From assembly GCA_947498595.1 (NCBI GenBank), contig CANMKX010000006.1, positions 142,517-206,516 on the forward strand: DNA of 64,000 bases. The letters are read 5' to 3'. The notes beneath the pieces are model-generated. The model saw only the letters and a program-made list of their open reading frames with translations. It was not told the origin of the DNA and searched no databases. The translations under genes and the position numbers were made by a program. Origin of the DNA: an uncultured Aquimarina sp. (lineage in GTDB: Bacteria > Bacteroidota > Bacteroidia > Flavobacteriales > Flavobacteriaceae). Positions within the stretch are counted from its first letter, which is position 1; each line of letters begins with the position of its first letter. Below, piece after piece: positions 1-8,180 of this stretch.

Positions 1-1
1 A

Positions 2-538
2 AAAGAAGCCATATTTGCAGCGCAATTATCTAGAGAAGCACTGAAAACAAATTGGATAAAATTAGAAATTCACCCAGATCCTAAATACCTATTACCAGAT
101 CCTATAGAAACACTAAAAGCAGCAGAAGAGTTAGTAAAACAAGGATTTGTAGTTATGCCATATATACATGCCGATCCAGTTTTATGCAAGCGGTTAGAAG
201 AGGTGGGGATTCAATGTGTAATGCCTTTAGGAGCTCCAATAGGAAGTAATAAAGGACTAAAAACATTAGAGTTTTTAGAGATCATAATAGATCAAAGTAA
301 TGTGCCAGTAATTGTAGATGCAGGAATTGGAAGTCCATCTCATGCGGCTCATGCAATGGAGTTAGGAGCAGATGCAGTATTAGTAAATACAGCCATTGCA
401 GTAGCACAAGATCCAGTAGCAATGGCAAAGGCATTTAAATTAAGTGTAGAAGCAGGAAGAATGGCGTATCAAGCAAAATTAGCTCCAATAAATACTCAAG
501 CGCAAGCAAGTAGTCCATTAACAAGTTTTCTGAATTAA
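2..538 (+). CDS. thiG: Thiazole synthase ThiG, C-terminal part (5' end outside window)
   Basis: ThiG builds the thiazole phosphate of thiamine from 1-deoxyxylulose 5-phosphate, dehydroglycine and the ThiS thiocarboxylate, in the cytoplasm. The frame is open from base 2 without a start, so about the last 178 residues are present. Visible family motifs are [11 protein letters not shown] near the window edge, [14 protein letters not shown] with its phosphate-binding glycines, then [12 protein letters not shown] and [12 protein letters not shown], the (beta/alpha)8-barrel end. An internal ATG at 155 is not the start, because conserved sequence continues upstream of it. thiH follows after 34 bases in the same direction, as usual for a thiamine operon. 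Identification is firm; only the N-terminus is missing. Confidence 0.96.
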   Translation, partial: KEAIFAAQLSREALKTNWIKLEIHPDPKYLLPDPIETLKAAEELVKQGFVVMPYIHADPVLCKRLEEVGIQCVMPLGAPIGSNKGLKTLEFLEIIIDQSNVPVIVDAGIGSPSHAAHAMELGADAVLVNTAIAVAQDPVAMAKAFKLSVEAGRMAYQAKLAPINTQAQASSPLTSFLN

Positions 539-572
539 AATATAAACCAAAGACTAGAAATTTAATCTTGTT

Positions 573-1685
573 ATGAAAGATTTTCAAACGGTATTTGATG
601 CATATAATTGGGACGATACACTAGAAAGTATAAATGCAAAAACAGAAAGAGATGTAAATAAAGCTTTAAAGAGCTCAAAAAGAGACCTTGAAGATTTTAA
701 AGCATTGATATCTCCAGCAGCAAAGCCATATCTAGAACAAATGGCGCAATTGAGTAGTCATATTACCAAAAAACGTTTTGGAAATACGATTCAGATGTAT
801 GCGCCAATGTATTTGAGTAATGAATGTCAAAATATATGTACTTACTGTGGTTTTAGTTTAACAAATAAGATTCCTCGAAGAACATTAACTAATGAGGAGA
901 TTTTAAAAGAAGTGGCATACCTTAAATCAAAAGGATATGATCATATTCTTCTAGTTACTGGAGAAGCTAATAAAACGGTAGGAGTATCTTATATCAATAA
1001 TGTAATTAAATTAATACAATCACATTTTGCAAATATTACGATAGAAGTACAACCATTGGATCAAACAGCTTACGAATTATTGAAAAATAATGGACTATAT
1101 GCAGTATTGGTTTATCAAGAAACATATCATAAAGAAGCCTATAAAAAGCATCATCCTAAAGGTAAAAAATCAAATTTTGAATATCGATTAGAAACTCCAG
1201 ATCGTTTAGGGAGAGCAGGGATTCATAAAATAGGATTAGGAGCGTTATTTGGTTTAGAAGATTGGAGAGGAGACAGTTTTTTTACAGCACTGCATTTAAA
1301 ATACCTACAAAAGGAATATTGGAAAACAAAATACTCTATTTCGTTTCCTAGATTACGACCCCATTCTGGAGGATTAGAACCTAAAGTAGCAATGACCGAT
1401 GCAGATTTAGTACAATTGATTTGTGCTTTCAGACTTTTGGATGAAGATGTTGAGTTGTCTATTTCTACAAGAGAAACAGAAATTTTTAGAAATCATATAG
1501 TCAATTTAGGGATAACGTCGATGAGTGCCGAGTCTAAAACAAACCCTGGAGGGTATGTAGTAGAAGAACAATCATTAGAACAATTTGAAATTTCTGATGA
1601 GCGTAGCACAGAGGAAATAACAAAGATGTTAAAAACACAAGGGTTAGAAGCGGTTTGGAAAGACTGGGAATTATTTAATGTATAA
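573..1685 (+). CDS. thiH: 2-iminoacetate synthase ThiH (radical SAM)
   Basis: ThiH cleaves tyrosine with a [4Fe-4S]/S-adenosylmethionine radical to give dehydroglycine for ThiG. The 370-residue protein has the family's usual length. It carries the cluster motif CxxxCxxC in NECQNICTYCGF near residue 85, followed by a TIM-barrel with VTGEANK, EVQPL and ETYHKEAY. The C-terminal half has SFPRLRPHSGG, which matches the ThiH/BATS region. It lies between thiG and the thiF-like gene and its stop codon overlaps the next start by one base (TAATG), so translation is probably coupled. No anomaly seen. Confidence 0.96.
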   Translation: MKDFQTVFDAYNWDDTLESINAKTERDVNKALKSSKRDLEDFKALISPAAKPYLEQMAQLSSHITKKRFGNTIQMYAPMYLSNECQNICTYCGFSLTNKIPRRTLTNEEILKEVAYLKSKGYDHILLVTGEANKTVGVSYINNVIKLIQSHFANITIEVQPLDQTAYELLKNNGLYAVLVYQETYHKEAYKKHHPKGKKSNFEYRLETPDRLGRAGIHKIGLGALFGLEDWRGDSFFTALHLKYLQKEYWKTKYSISFPRLRPHSGGLEPKVAMTDADLVQLICAFRLLDEDVELSISTRETEIFRNHIVNLGITSMSAESKTNPGGYVVEEQSLEQFEISDERSTEEITKMLKTQGLEAVWKDWELFNV

Positions 1686-2746
1686 TGATGGTGTTATCTT
1701 CAGAAGAAAAAAAACAATATAGTAGACATCTTATTTTAGAAAAAATAGGAGTAAGCGGGCAATTGTTACTTAAAAAGTCCAAGGTATTGGTGATAGGAGC
1801 AGGAGGATTAGGATGTCCAGTTTTACAATATCTAACAGCAGCAGGAGTAGGTACCATAGGTATAATTGATGATGATAAAATTGAACAAACAAATTTGCAG
1901 CGTCAGATACTATATACACATGCAACTATAGGAGCGTACAAAGCTGAGGTAGCAGTAAAAAAATTAAGAACACTAAACCCCTATATCAAATTTGCTAGTT
2001 ATATAGAAAGAATAACTTCAGAAAATGCAATATCTCTATTTCAAAAATATGATGTAATTGTAGATGGGAGTGATAATTTTTCGACACGATATTTAGTTAA
2101 TGATGCAGCGGTACTAACAAAGAAACCGGTGGTTTTTGGTTCTATATTTAAGTTCGGAGGACAAGTTTCAGTATTTAATTACAAAGACAGTGCAACTTAT
2201 AGATGCTTATATCCAAAACCACCAAAACCTCAAACGGTACCTAATTGCTCTTCGATAGGTGTTTTAGGAGTTTTGCCAGGAATAATAGGAAGTCTTCAAG
2301 CAAATGAAGTTATAAAAATACTTTGTAATATAGGAGATGTACTGGCTAATAAATTGTTGACATTCGATGCATTAAGCCTACAGCAATATATATTAAAATA
2401 CAAGAAAAATGAATCGATAATTATTGATTCATTGCAAAGTGAATATGATACTTTTTGTGGTGTAAATAATATAGAGAATATAACAGCAGAAGAATTAAAA
2501 CAAAATAAGGATCGCTATGCGATCCTTGATGTAAGAACTCACGAAGAGTTTATCTCATTTAATATTGGGGGATTACACATTCCGTTAGATAAACTACAAA
2601 AATCAATAATGAATTTATCTTCAGAGAAATCAATTGTAGTATGTTGTCAATCTGGAATTAGAAGTAACAAAGCAATTACAATGATAACGGCAGAACGGCA
2701 AGACCTTCAATTAATAAATCTTAAAAATGGCTTATCTACATATTAA
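1685..2746 (+). CDS. thiF: ThiF/MoeB-type adenylyltransferase fused to a rhodanese domain
   Basis: E1-like enzyme that adenylates the C-terminal glycine of the sulfur carrier ThiS (possibly also MoaD). Residues about 1-245 form the ThiF domain: VIGAGGLGCPV nucleotide loop, DDDKIEQTNLQRQ, DGSDNFSTRY and the PNCSSIGVLGVLPG segment with the catalytic cysteine. Residues about 258-353 are a rhodanese domain with active-site loop CQSGIRS, suited to supplying sulfur. The usual zinc-binding CxxC pairs are incomplete: the first reads TYRC and only one cysteine (DTFCG) occurs where the second pair is expected. It ends the thi operon, 4 bases overlapping the convergent gene at 2743. The operon position favours ThiF over MoeB. 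Confidence 0.9.
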   Translation: MMVLSSEEKKQYSRHLILEKIGVSGQLLLKKSKVLVIGAGGLGCPVLQYLTAAGVGTIGIIDDDKIEQTNLQRQILYTHATIGAYKAEVAVKKLRTLNPYIKFASYIERITSENAISLFQKYDVIVDGSDNFSTRYLVNDAAVLTKKPVVFGSIFKFGGQVSVFNYKDSATYRCLYPKPPKPQTVPNCSSIGVLGVLPGIIGSLQANEVIKILCNIGDVLANKLLTFDALSLQQYILKYKKNESIIIDSLQSEYDTFCGVNNIENITAEELKQNKDRYAILDVRTHEEFISFNIGGLHIPLDKLQKSIMNLSSEKSIVVCCQSGIRSNKAITMITAERQDLQLINLKNGLSTY

Positions 2747-3177
2747 TTAGAAACAAAAAGAGTATTACCATCTCTACGAATTCTATAACGACGTAGATGC
2801 TGTCCACCTTCTCCAGAAGTCTGTTGACCAGTAACGATATTGTAACTATTTCCATCATTACAATTACAAGTAGATGTAATACCAGAAACCAATTGGTGAG
2901 AACAATCACTAGGAGAATGATTAGGATCACTTAGTTCGAATGCGTGATATAAATTATTGTCTACATTATAAATTATAACACCTCTAATCCCATGTCCTTG
3001 GATATTATCAATAAAGAAATTTCCTGGAAATTTAAGATCATTGTACTGAGGTAAATCAAGATTCAATTGATAATTAAATGTAGCTGGAGGTAGAAAAGGA
3101 TTGTTATCACTAGAATCATCAGTACTACATGAAACCAGTAAGGCGATAGCAAAAAAGCAGTAAAAATATTTTTTCAT
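2743..3177 (-). CDS. Small lipoprotein with degenerate Rieske-like domain
   Basis: 144-residue exported lipoprotein: a signal peptide of 16 residues ending LLVSC, with Cys17 as the lipidated residue, then an acidic linker. The start at 3177 is chosen because it places the charged MKK directly before the hydrophobic stretch; an ATG 24 bases further upstream would add an implausible extension. The C-terminal half looks like a Rieske ferredoxin fold: DPNHSPSDCSHQ, then CNCNDG, YNIVTGQ, and a LRRYRIRRDGNTLFVSN tail. The second Cys-x2-His ligand pair is absent (CNCND), so an intact 2Fe-2S cluster is doubtful. Similar small lipoproteins are, from memory, common in Flavobacteriia. Function unknown; it converges on the thi operon. 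Confidence 0.7.
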   Translation of the reverse strand: MKKYFYCFFAIALLVSCSTDDSSDNNPFLPPATFNYQLNLDLPQYNDLKFPGNFFIDNIQGHGIRGVIIYNVDNNLYHAFELSDPNHSPSDCSHQLVSGITSTCNCNDGNSYNIVTGQQTSGEGGQHLRRYRIRRDGNTLFVSN

Positions 3178-3285
3178 TTGTATTCTTAAATTAATAGTCA
3201 TTTGGCATACTAAATGACATAATTTGGTGTTTTTTAAATAAGGCTACCAATTTACATAAAATGTAAAGGAGCATAAAATTTTTAT

Positions 3286-3293
3286 TATATTTG
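3286..3293 (+). promoter_or_regulatory. Bacteroidetes -7 promoter element for greA
   Basis: TATATTTG fits the TAnnTTTG -7 consensus of the Bacteroidetes primary sigma factor and lies 54 bases before the greA start. Transcription would begin just before the hairpin at 3301. No convincing -33 TTTG was found. Confidence 0.6.
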
Positions 3294-3300
3294 TTATACA

Positions 3301-3325
3301 AATCCCACTTGTATGGGATTTTTTC
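3301..3325 (+). terminator. Terminator-like hairpin in the greA leader
   Basis: The arms AATCCCA (3301-3307) and TGGGATT (3314-3320) pair perfectly around a 6-base loop and run into a T-tract, the layout of an intrinsic terminator. It lies between the greA promoter element and the greA start. An alternative pairing TACAA (3297-3301) with TTGTA (3309-3313) would exclude it. It may attenuate greA or release a very short RNA. Confidence 0.55.
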
Positions 3326-3347
3326 TATTTATATAAACGATGAAGTT

Positions 3348-3824
3348 ATGAGTAAAGTATCTTATTACACAGCAGAAGGTTTAAAAAAGTTAAGAGAAGA
3401 GCTAAATCAATTAAAAGATATAGAACGTCCTAGAGCATCGCAAGCAATTGCAGAAGCCCGAGATAAAGGAGACTTAAGTGAAAATGCTGAATATGATGCA
3501 GCAAAAGAAGCTCAAGGATTACTAGAGATGCGTATATCAAAACTTGAAGCAACCTTATCAAATGCTAGATTGATAGATGAATCACAGTTAGATACATCAA
3601 AAGCATTAATCCATTCTACAGTGAAAATAAAAAATCAAACGAATGGAATGGAAATGACTTACAAATTGGTGGCTCAAAGTGAAGCAGATCTTAAAACAGG
3701 AAAAATTTCTGTAGATTCTCCAATAGGAAAAGGCTTGTTAGGAAAAGAAGTTGGTGAAATTGCTGAAATACAAGTTCCTAATGGAATAATGAAATTTGAT
3801 GTTGTAGAAATTTCAAGAGACTAA
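3348..3824 (+). CDS. greA: Transcription elongation factor GreA
   Basis: GreA enters the secondary channel of RNA polymerase and stimulates cleavage of backtracked transcripts. The 158-residue product has the family's length: an N-terminal coiled coil with the acidic tip (EARDKGDLSENAEYDAAKEAQ) and a C-terminal FKBP-like domain (SPIGKGLLGKEVGE). The start at 3348 (MSKVSYYTAEGL) gives the normal N-terminus; an upstream in-frame start at 3291 would lie inside the promoter/hairpin region. The preceding terminator-like hairpin suggests regulation by premature termination. Confidence 0.96.
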   Translation: MSKVSYYTAEGLKKLREELNQLKDIERPRASQAIAEARDKGDLSENAEYDAAKEAQGLLEMRISKLEATLSNARLIDESQLDTSKALIHSTVKIKNQTNGMEMTYKLVAQSEADLKTGKISVDSPIGKGLLGKEVGEIAEIQVPNGIMKFDVVEISRD

Positions 3825-3847
3825 TAAACAAGATAAATAAAACAATA

Positions 3848-3890
3848 AAAACGTTCTTTTAGGCAATTGTTTAAAAGAACGTTTTCTTTT
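3848..3890 (+). terminator. Intrinsic terminator after greA
   Basis: The 13-base arms AAAACGTTCTTTT (3848-3860) and AAAAGAACGTTTT (3873-3885) are perfectly complementary and are followed by a T-rich stretch. The hairpin separates greA from the HIT gene 28 bases further on. Confidence 0.85.
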
Positions 3891-3913
3891 TCAATAAATA
3901 AAAATATAAAACC

Positions 3914-4303
3914 ATGGCTACCCTATTTACCAAAATTATTAATGGAGAGATCCCTTGCTATAAAATAGCAGAAGACGATAATTTTTTTGCTTTTTTAGAT
4001 ATTAACCCTAATGCCAAAGGACATACATTATGCATTCCTAAAAAAGAAGAAAATAAATTATTTGATCTAGATCAGGAAGCATATACCGATTTGATGGCAT
4101 TTACGTATAAAGTAGCAAAAGCAATCGAAAAAACTGTTCCATGTAAACGAGTTGGAATGAGTGTAATTGGATTAGAAGTACCTCATGTACACGTACACCT
4201 AATTCCGTTAAACGATATGAAAGAAATGACTTTTCAACACAAAGTTGCATTAGAAAAAGAAGAATTTGAGCAATTAGCAGCAGCGATACAATCTAACCTA
4301 TAA
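3914..4303 (+). CDS. HIT family nucleotide hydrolase
   Basis: 129-residue histidine-triad protein of the HINT/Fhit superfamily, which hydrolyses nucleoside phosphoramidates or dinucleoside polyphosphates in the cytoplasm. It begins TLFTKIINGEIPCYKI, a standard opening for the family, has FLDINPNAKGHTL, and ends with the triad HVHVHLIPL at about residues 91-99. The two zinc cysteines of some bacterial HIT proteins are not in the usual CxxC form. The thioesterase gene follows after 8 bases, so the two are probably cotranscribed. The physiological substrate cannot be read from sequence. Confidence 0.92.
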   Translation: MATLFTKIINGEIPCYKIAEDDNFFAFLDINPNAKGHTLCIPKKEENKLFDLDQEAYTDLMAFTYKVAKAIEKTVPCKRVGMSVIGLEVPHVHVHLIPLNDMKEMTFQHKVALEKEEFEQLAAAIQSNL

Positions 4304-4311
4304 GTTAATCA

Positions 4312-4725
4312 ATGAATAAAGAAATGTACCCTTTAGCATTAACATTACGTATAGATTGGAGTGAAATAGATATTTATAAACATGTAAATAATGTAAACTT
4401 CATGAAATATATGCAAAGTGCTCGAGTGCAATTTTGGAATGTATCGGGATTAGAAAAACTCCATAGAGAAACAAAAAAAGGACCTATGCTAGTTTCTACA
4501 CATTGTGATTTTAAACATCCGTTATTTTTTCCAGGGAATGTACATATAAAAACAAAGGTTGCATACTTGAAAAATTCAAGCTTTGGATTAGATCATGAAT
4601 TATATAATGACGATGGTGTTTTATGTGCAGTAGGGCATGACGTAGCTGTATGTTTTGATTTTAATATCAATAAAACATTTTCAATACCAGAAGAAATACG
4701 CCAAACAATGAATTGTTATCAATGA
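4312..4725 (+). CDS. Acyl-CoA thioesterase, hot-dog fold (YbgC/FadM-like)
   Basis: 137-residue single hot-dog domain protein. The opening LTLRIDWSEIDIYKHVNNVNFMKYM matches the YbgC/4-hydroxybenzoyl-CoA thioesterase family, in which an Asp/Glu in the 'D.d...HVNN..Y' region is catalytic; here the element reads SEIDIYKHVNN. Members hydrolyse short to medium acyl-CoA thioesters in the cytoplasm. The specific substrate is unknown. It follows the HIT gene closely and converges with a histidine kinase gene 4 bases past its stop. Confidence 0.85.
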   Translation: MNKEMYPLALTLRIDWSEIDIYKHVNNVNFMKYMQSARVQFWNVSGLEKLHRETKKGPMLVSTHCDFKHPLFFPGNVHIKTKVAYLKNSSFGLDHELYNDDGVLCAVGHDVAVCFDFNINKTFSIPEEIRQTMNCYQ

Positions 4726-4728
4726 TCA

Positions 4729-5907
4729 TTATGTGGTATGTATTTTGGGTAATGCGATCTGAAAAGTGGTGCCTTTTCCGATTTCAGATCGTAATACTTT
4801 AATTCGACCTAAATGATATTCTTCGATTATCCGGCGAGCAAGGGATAATCCTAATCCCCAACCACGACTTTTTGAAGTATATCCTGGTTCAAAAATTTTA
4901 TTGAATTTACTTTTAGAAATCCCTTTTCCTGTATCAGTAACAAGGATGTATACTTTTTTGGCATCTTCTTTTAATTCTATTGTAAGATCCCCTCTTCCTT
5001 TCATCGCATCAATAGCATTTTTTACTAAATTCTCGATAGTCCAACTATATAATTGAGTATTGAGATTAACAGGGATAAAAGTATCAGGGATTTTTATAGA
5101 AAAATTGATGAGCTTAGAATTTCTACGCTTAAGGTATTCATAAGCATCCTTAGTTTGAGCAATAATGTCCTCTTCTTTTAAATTTGGAACAGACCCTATT
5201 TTAGAAAAACGCTCCGTAATCATTTGCAATCGAGCAATATCTTTATTGATTTCCCCTAGATATTCAGGGTTGACTTCTTCAGACTTTAAAATCTCAGACC
5301 AACCTACTAATGATGATAGCGGAGTTCCGATTTGATGAGCAGTTTCCTTAGCCATTCCAGCCCATAATTTATTTTGTTCACTAGCTTTGGATGTAGTAAA
5401 AAAGAAATAAACAACACCGATTAATAAAAAAACAATAAGCGATATTGCGACAGGGTAGTATTTTAATTTATTTAAAATGTCAGAATTCCCATAATGAATA
5501 TACTGCCGTACTCCACCATGAAGATCCAATTCAATAGAAGGATTTTCAGATGTCATTTGATTAAGTAGATCATAAAGACTTTTTTCATCATTTAGAATAG
5601 ACTCAGGAATATTACCGCACAAATCTTTAAGAATTTTACCTTTATCATCAGTAATAATAATTGGAATTGAATGATTGCTAGCAATAATTAATAAAGATAA
5701 ATTTAAGTACTCATCAGAAGGGGAGTCATTTAGCTGCTCTAGATTTAATGCCTTTTGAGACTGAGCCCAAACCTCCATTTTGGAACGTTCATCATTTTTA
5801 AAACGTTTAAAAAAAAGAGACGTGTTCCATATAACAAGGCCAGTAATAACAAATACGGCAAAGAGTATGAAATAACTAGAAAGATTACGCTCGTCAGAAA
5901 AATTCAT
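4729..5907 (-). CDS. Membrane sensor histidine kinase
   Basis: 392-residue kinase. A transmembrane segment at about residues 12-32 and a second at about 150-170 bracket a periplasmic sensor region of roughly 115 residues. There is no HAMP domain. The phosphoacceptor H-box reads KETAHQIGTPLSSL and is followed by N-box NLVKNAIDAM, G1 DTGKGI and G2 GWGLGLSLARRI of the ATPase domain. The H-box with Q-I-G-T-P is typical of a Bacteroidetes kinase group. No response regulator gene is adjacent, so the partner is unknown. It is divergent from the flavin reductase gene at 6064. Confidence 0.92.
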   Translation of the reverse strand: MNFSDERNLSSYFILFAVFVITGLVIWNTSLFFKRFKNDERSKMEVWAQSQKALNLEQLNDSPSDEYLNLSLLIIASNHSIPIIITDDKGKILKDLCGNIPESILNDEKSLYDLLNQMTSENPSIELDLHGGVRQYIHYGNSDILNKLKYYPVAISLIVFLLIGVVYFFFTTSKASEQNKLWAGMAKETAHQIGTPLSSLVGWSEILKSEEVNPEYLGEINKDIARLQMITERFSKIGSVPNLKEEDIIAQTKDAYEYLKRRNSKLINFSIKIPDTFIPVNLNTQLYSWTIENLVKNAIDAMKGRGDLTIELKEDAKKVYILVTDTGKGISKSKFNKIFEPGYTSKSRGWGLGLSLARRIIEEYHLGRIKVLRSEIGKGTTFQIALPKIHTT

Positions 5908-6017
5908 GAAAACACAGATATGATACTATAATTTAAATATAAACGAATTATCTTACAATTATTGTTTTGACTAAGGATATCTTAAAAAAACGAATGAGAT
6001 TGCAGTTGTACTTTGTT

Positions 6018-6025
6018 TATCTTTG
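6018..6025 (+). promoter_or_regulatory. -7 promoter element for the flavin reductase operon
   Basis: TATCTTTG fits TAnnTTTG and lies 38 bases before the ATG at 6064, in the divergent spacer between the histidine kinase and the flavin reductase. Confidence 0.6.
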
Positions 6026-6063
6026 TTTATATAAAAGAAAGAATAACGATAAAATAAAAAAGA

Positions 6064-6936
6064 ATGATTACTATAGATCCAGCAGAAGTTACTACAGGTA
6101 AATTACATGGGATGTTATTAGGAGCAATTGGACCACGACCAATAGCCTTTGCAAGTACTATAGATCATGAAGGAAACCCTAATATAGCACCTTTTAGTTT
6201 TTTTAATGTATTTAGTGCAAATCCGCCTATTTTAATCTTTTCACCAGCAAGAAGAGTAAGAGATAATACTACAAAACATACGTTAGACAATGTTATAGCG
6301 ACAAAAGAAGTTGTGATTAATGTTGTAAATCATGCTATTGTACAACAAATGTCGTTGTCAAGTACAGAATACGGAGATAAAGTAAATGAGTTTGAAAAAG
6401 CTGGTTTAACAATGTTATCTTCAGAAAAAGTTAAGCCTTTTAGAGTAGCAGAAGCGCCAGTGCAATTTGAGTGTAAAGTGAAAGAAGTTGTTCCGATGGG
6501 AGATCAAGGTGGAGCAGGTAATCTAGTAATTTGCGAAGTGATTTTAATGCACGTAAAAGAAGAAGTTTTAGATGAAGACGGCAAAATTGATCAACATAAA
6601 ATAGATTTGGTAGCTAGAATGGGAGGAAACTGGTATAGCAGAGCTAATCAAGGTATGTTTGAAATTCAGAAGCCATTAAGGACTTTAGGGATAGGAGTAG
6701 ATCAATTACCAGAAGCGGTACGTTTAAGTACAGTCTTTACAGGAAATGATTTAGGGAAGTTGGGCAATGTAGAAAAATTACCAGTAAAAGAGACCGTAGA
6801 AGGATTCCTGAACATAAATTCTGAAATTAAAGACAAAATTTCAAGGAGTAACGAAATAGAAATTCATAAATTTGCCCAGCAGTATTTAGAAAAAGATGAT
6901 GTGGATATTGCTTGGAACATAATTTTAGCAAAATAA
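6064..6936 (+). CDS. Flavin reductase-like FMN-binding protein
   Basis: 290-residue protein of the flavin reductase-like (split-barrel FMN-binding) family. The N-terminal part carries GAIGPRPIAFASTID, the FMN-phosphate region, then NIAPFSFFNVFSANPP and the NTTKHTL/EVVINVV strands. Family members reduce free flavin with NAD(P)H or act as NADH:FMN oxidoreductases. The protein is about 100 residues longer than minimal members; the extra C-terminal part shows no motif I recognise. A DUF3127 gene begins 11 bases after its stop, so the two probably form an operon. Confidence 0.88.
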   Translation: MITIDPAEVTTGKLHGMLLGAIGPRPIAFASTIDHEGNPNIAPFSFFNVFSANPPILIFSPARRVRDNTTKHTLDNVIATKEVVINVVNHAIVQQMSLSSTEYGDKVNEFEKAGLTMLSSEKVKPFRVAEAPVQFECKVKEVVPMGDQGGAGNLVICEVILMHVKEEVLDEDGKIDQHKIDLVARMGGNWYSRANQGMFEIQKPLRTLGIGVDQLPEAVRLSTVFTGNDLGKLGNVEKLPVKETVEGFLNINSEIKDKISRSNEIEIHKFAQQYLEKDDVDIAWNIILAK

Positions 6937-6947
6937 TTAATATTAAA

Positions 6948-7325
6948 ATGGAAGTACAAGGTAAAGTAAAGATGGTAGGTGAAACGCAAACCTTTGGAAG
7001 CAATGGTTTTAGAAAGCGTGAAATTGTAGTAACTACAGAAGAACAATATCCTCAACATATCTTAGTAGAATTTATCCAAGATAAATGCGATCTTTTAAAT
7101 AATTTCCAAGTAGGACAAAATGTAAAAATAGGAATTAACTTAAGAGGACGTGAGTGGGTAAATCCACAAGGTGAAACAAAGTATTTTAACTCAATTCAAG
7201 GATGGCGTATTGAAACTCCACAATCTATGAGTGCTGGAGGAGGAATGCCTACACCACCACCTGCAGATGCTTTTGAACCAGCAACAAATCTTAAAGAAGA
7301 AGATCACGACGATCTACCTTTCTAA
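6948..7325 (+). CDS. DUF3127 protein (small OB-fold-like)
   Basis: 125-residue protein matching the Bacteroidetes DUF3127 family: MEVQGKVKMVGETQTFGSNGFRKRE, then EQYPQHILVEF and the NLRGREWVNPQGETKYFNS core, with a Gly/Pro-rich linker and an acidic EEDHDDLPF tail. The tail resembles the acidic C-terminal tip of single-stranded DNA-binding proteins, and the fold is plausibly an OB fold; both are inference. The start at 6948 is used because the family begins at MEVQGK; a start at 6912 would overlap the upstream gene by 25 bases. Confidence 0.85.
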   Translation: MEVQGKVKMVGETQTFGSNGFRKREIVVTTEEQYPQHILVEFIQDKCDLLNNFQVGQNVKIGINLRGREWVNPQGETKYFNSIQGWRIETPQSMSAGGGMPTPPPADAFEPATNLKEEDHDDLPF

Positions 7326-7349
7326 AAAGATATTATACAGATAAAAGCA

Positions 7350-7380
7350 AAAAGTCCGATCTCGTGAGATCGGACTTTTC
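7350..7380. terminator. Strong terminator hairpin after DUF3127
   Basis: Arms AAAAGTCCGATCT (7350-7362) and AGATCGGACTTTT (7367-7379) pair perfectly around a 4-base loop. The A and T tracts let it work in either direction; on the plus strand it ends the flavin reductase/DUF3127 operon. Confidence 0.9.
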
Positions 7381-7527
7381 ATATTGTGGTTTTAGGTTAA
7401 CCTCTTAGAAAAACTCAAAAAAGCAATGATGAACAAAATTTATCTTAAAAGGTTATAACAAAGATTGCATTTTTTTTGTTAATATCAAACAACTGATTGA
7501 TATTTAATATCATAAAAACAAACAATT

Positions 7528-8166
7528 TTGCATATATTAACACAAGCGATAATATTTCCAGAAGTTACAGAAGCTCACGAAGATGGCTTGTTAGCCATAG
7601 GAGGTGATTTATCTACAGAAAGATTAATAGCAGCTTATCATAACGGAATTTTTCCTTGGTATAATGAAGGAGAACCTGTGATATGGTATGCTCCAGATCC
7701 TAGAATGGTCTTGTTTCCAGAAGAATTAAAAATAAGTAAAAGTATGCGGCAATTATTGAAACGCGAGACTTTTACGGTTACCATAAATCAAAACTTTCGA
7801 GAAGTAATAGCTGCATGTGCACAAATAGAACGTAATGATCAAGACGGGACTTGGATTACTAATGCTATGCAAGAAGCATATATAACATTGCATCAATTAG
7901 GGATAGCTGTGTCTGTCGAAGTTTGGAAAGAAAAAGAATTAGTAGGCGGACTTTATGGAATTTGGCTTAAAGAGAAAAATATATTTTGTGGAGAAAGTAT
8001 GTTTTCTAGTGTTAGCAATGCATCAAAATATGGATTTATAAAGTTTGTAGAATATCTAAGAGAAAAAGGAGTAAACCTTATAGATTGCCAAGTGTATACA
8101 AATCATTTAGAAAGTCTTGGAGCAAGAGAAATCTCTAGAAAAGAATTCATGAAGCATCTGATCTAG
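7528..8166 (+). CDS. aat: Leucyl/phenylalanyl-tRNA-protein transferase (TTG start)
   Basis: Aat transfers Leu or Phe from tRNA to proteins with N-terminal Lys or Arg, creating N-degrons for ClpS/ClpAP. The 212-residue protein begins HILTQAIIFPEVTEAHEDG and carries LLAIGGDLSTERL, YHNGIFPWY, WYAPDPRMVL and GLYGIWL, all standard for the family. No ATG is available near the conserved N-terminus; TTG at 7528 is the best start. The gene stands alone behind the terminator at 7350. Confidence 0.94.
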   Translation: MHILTQAIIFPEVTEAHEDGLLAIGGDLSTERLIAAYHNGIFPWYNEGEPVIWYAPDPRMVLFPEELKISKSMRQLLKRETFTVTINQNFREVIAACAQIERNDQDGTWITNAMQEAYITLHQLGIAVSVEVWKEKELVGGLYGIWLKEKNIFCGESMFSSVSNASKYGFIKFVEYLREKGVNLIDCQVYTNHLESLGAREISRKEFMKHLI

Positions 8167-8180
8167 AGATGTATTAAAAA

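Noticed and set aside
2507..2527. Perfect 9-base hairpin (AAGGATCGC/GCGATCCTT, 3-base loop) inside thiF
   Set aside because: It lies within the coding sequence for the conserved rhodanese start (DRYAILD) with no T-tract, so it is most likely a chance product of those codons.
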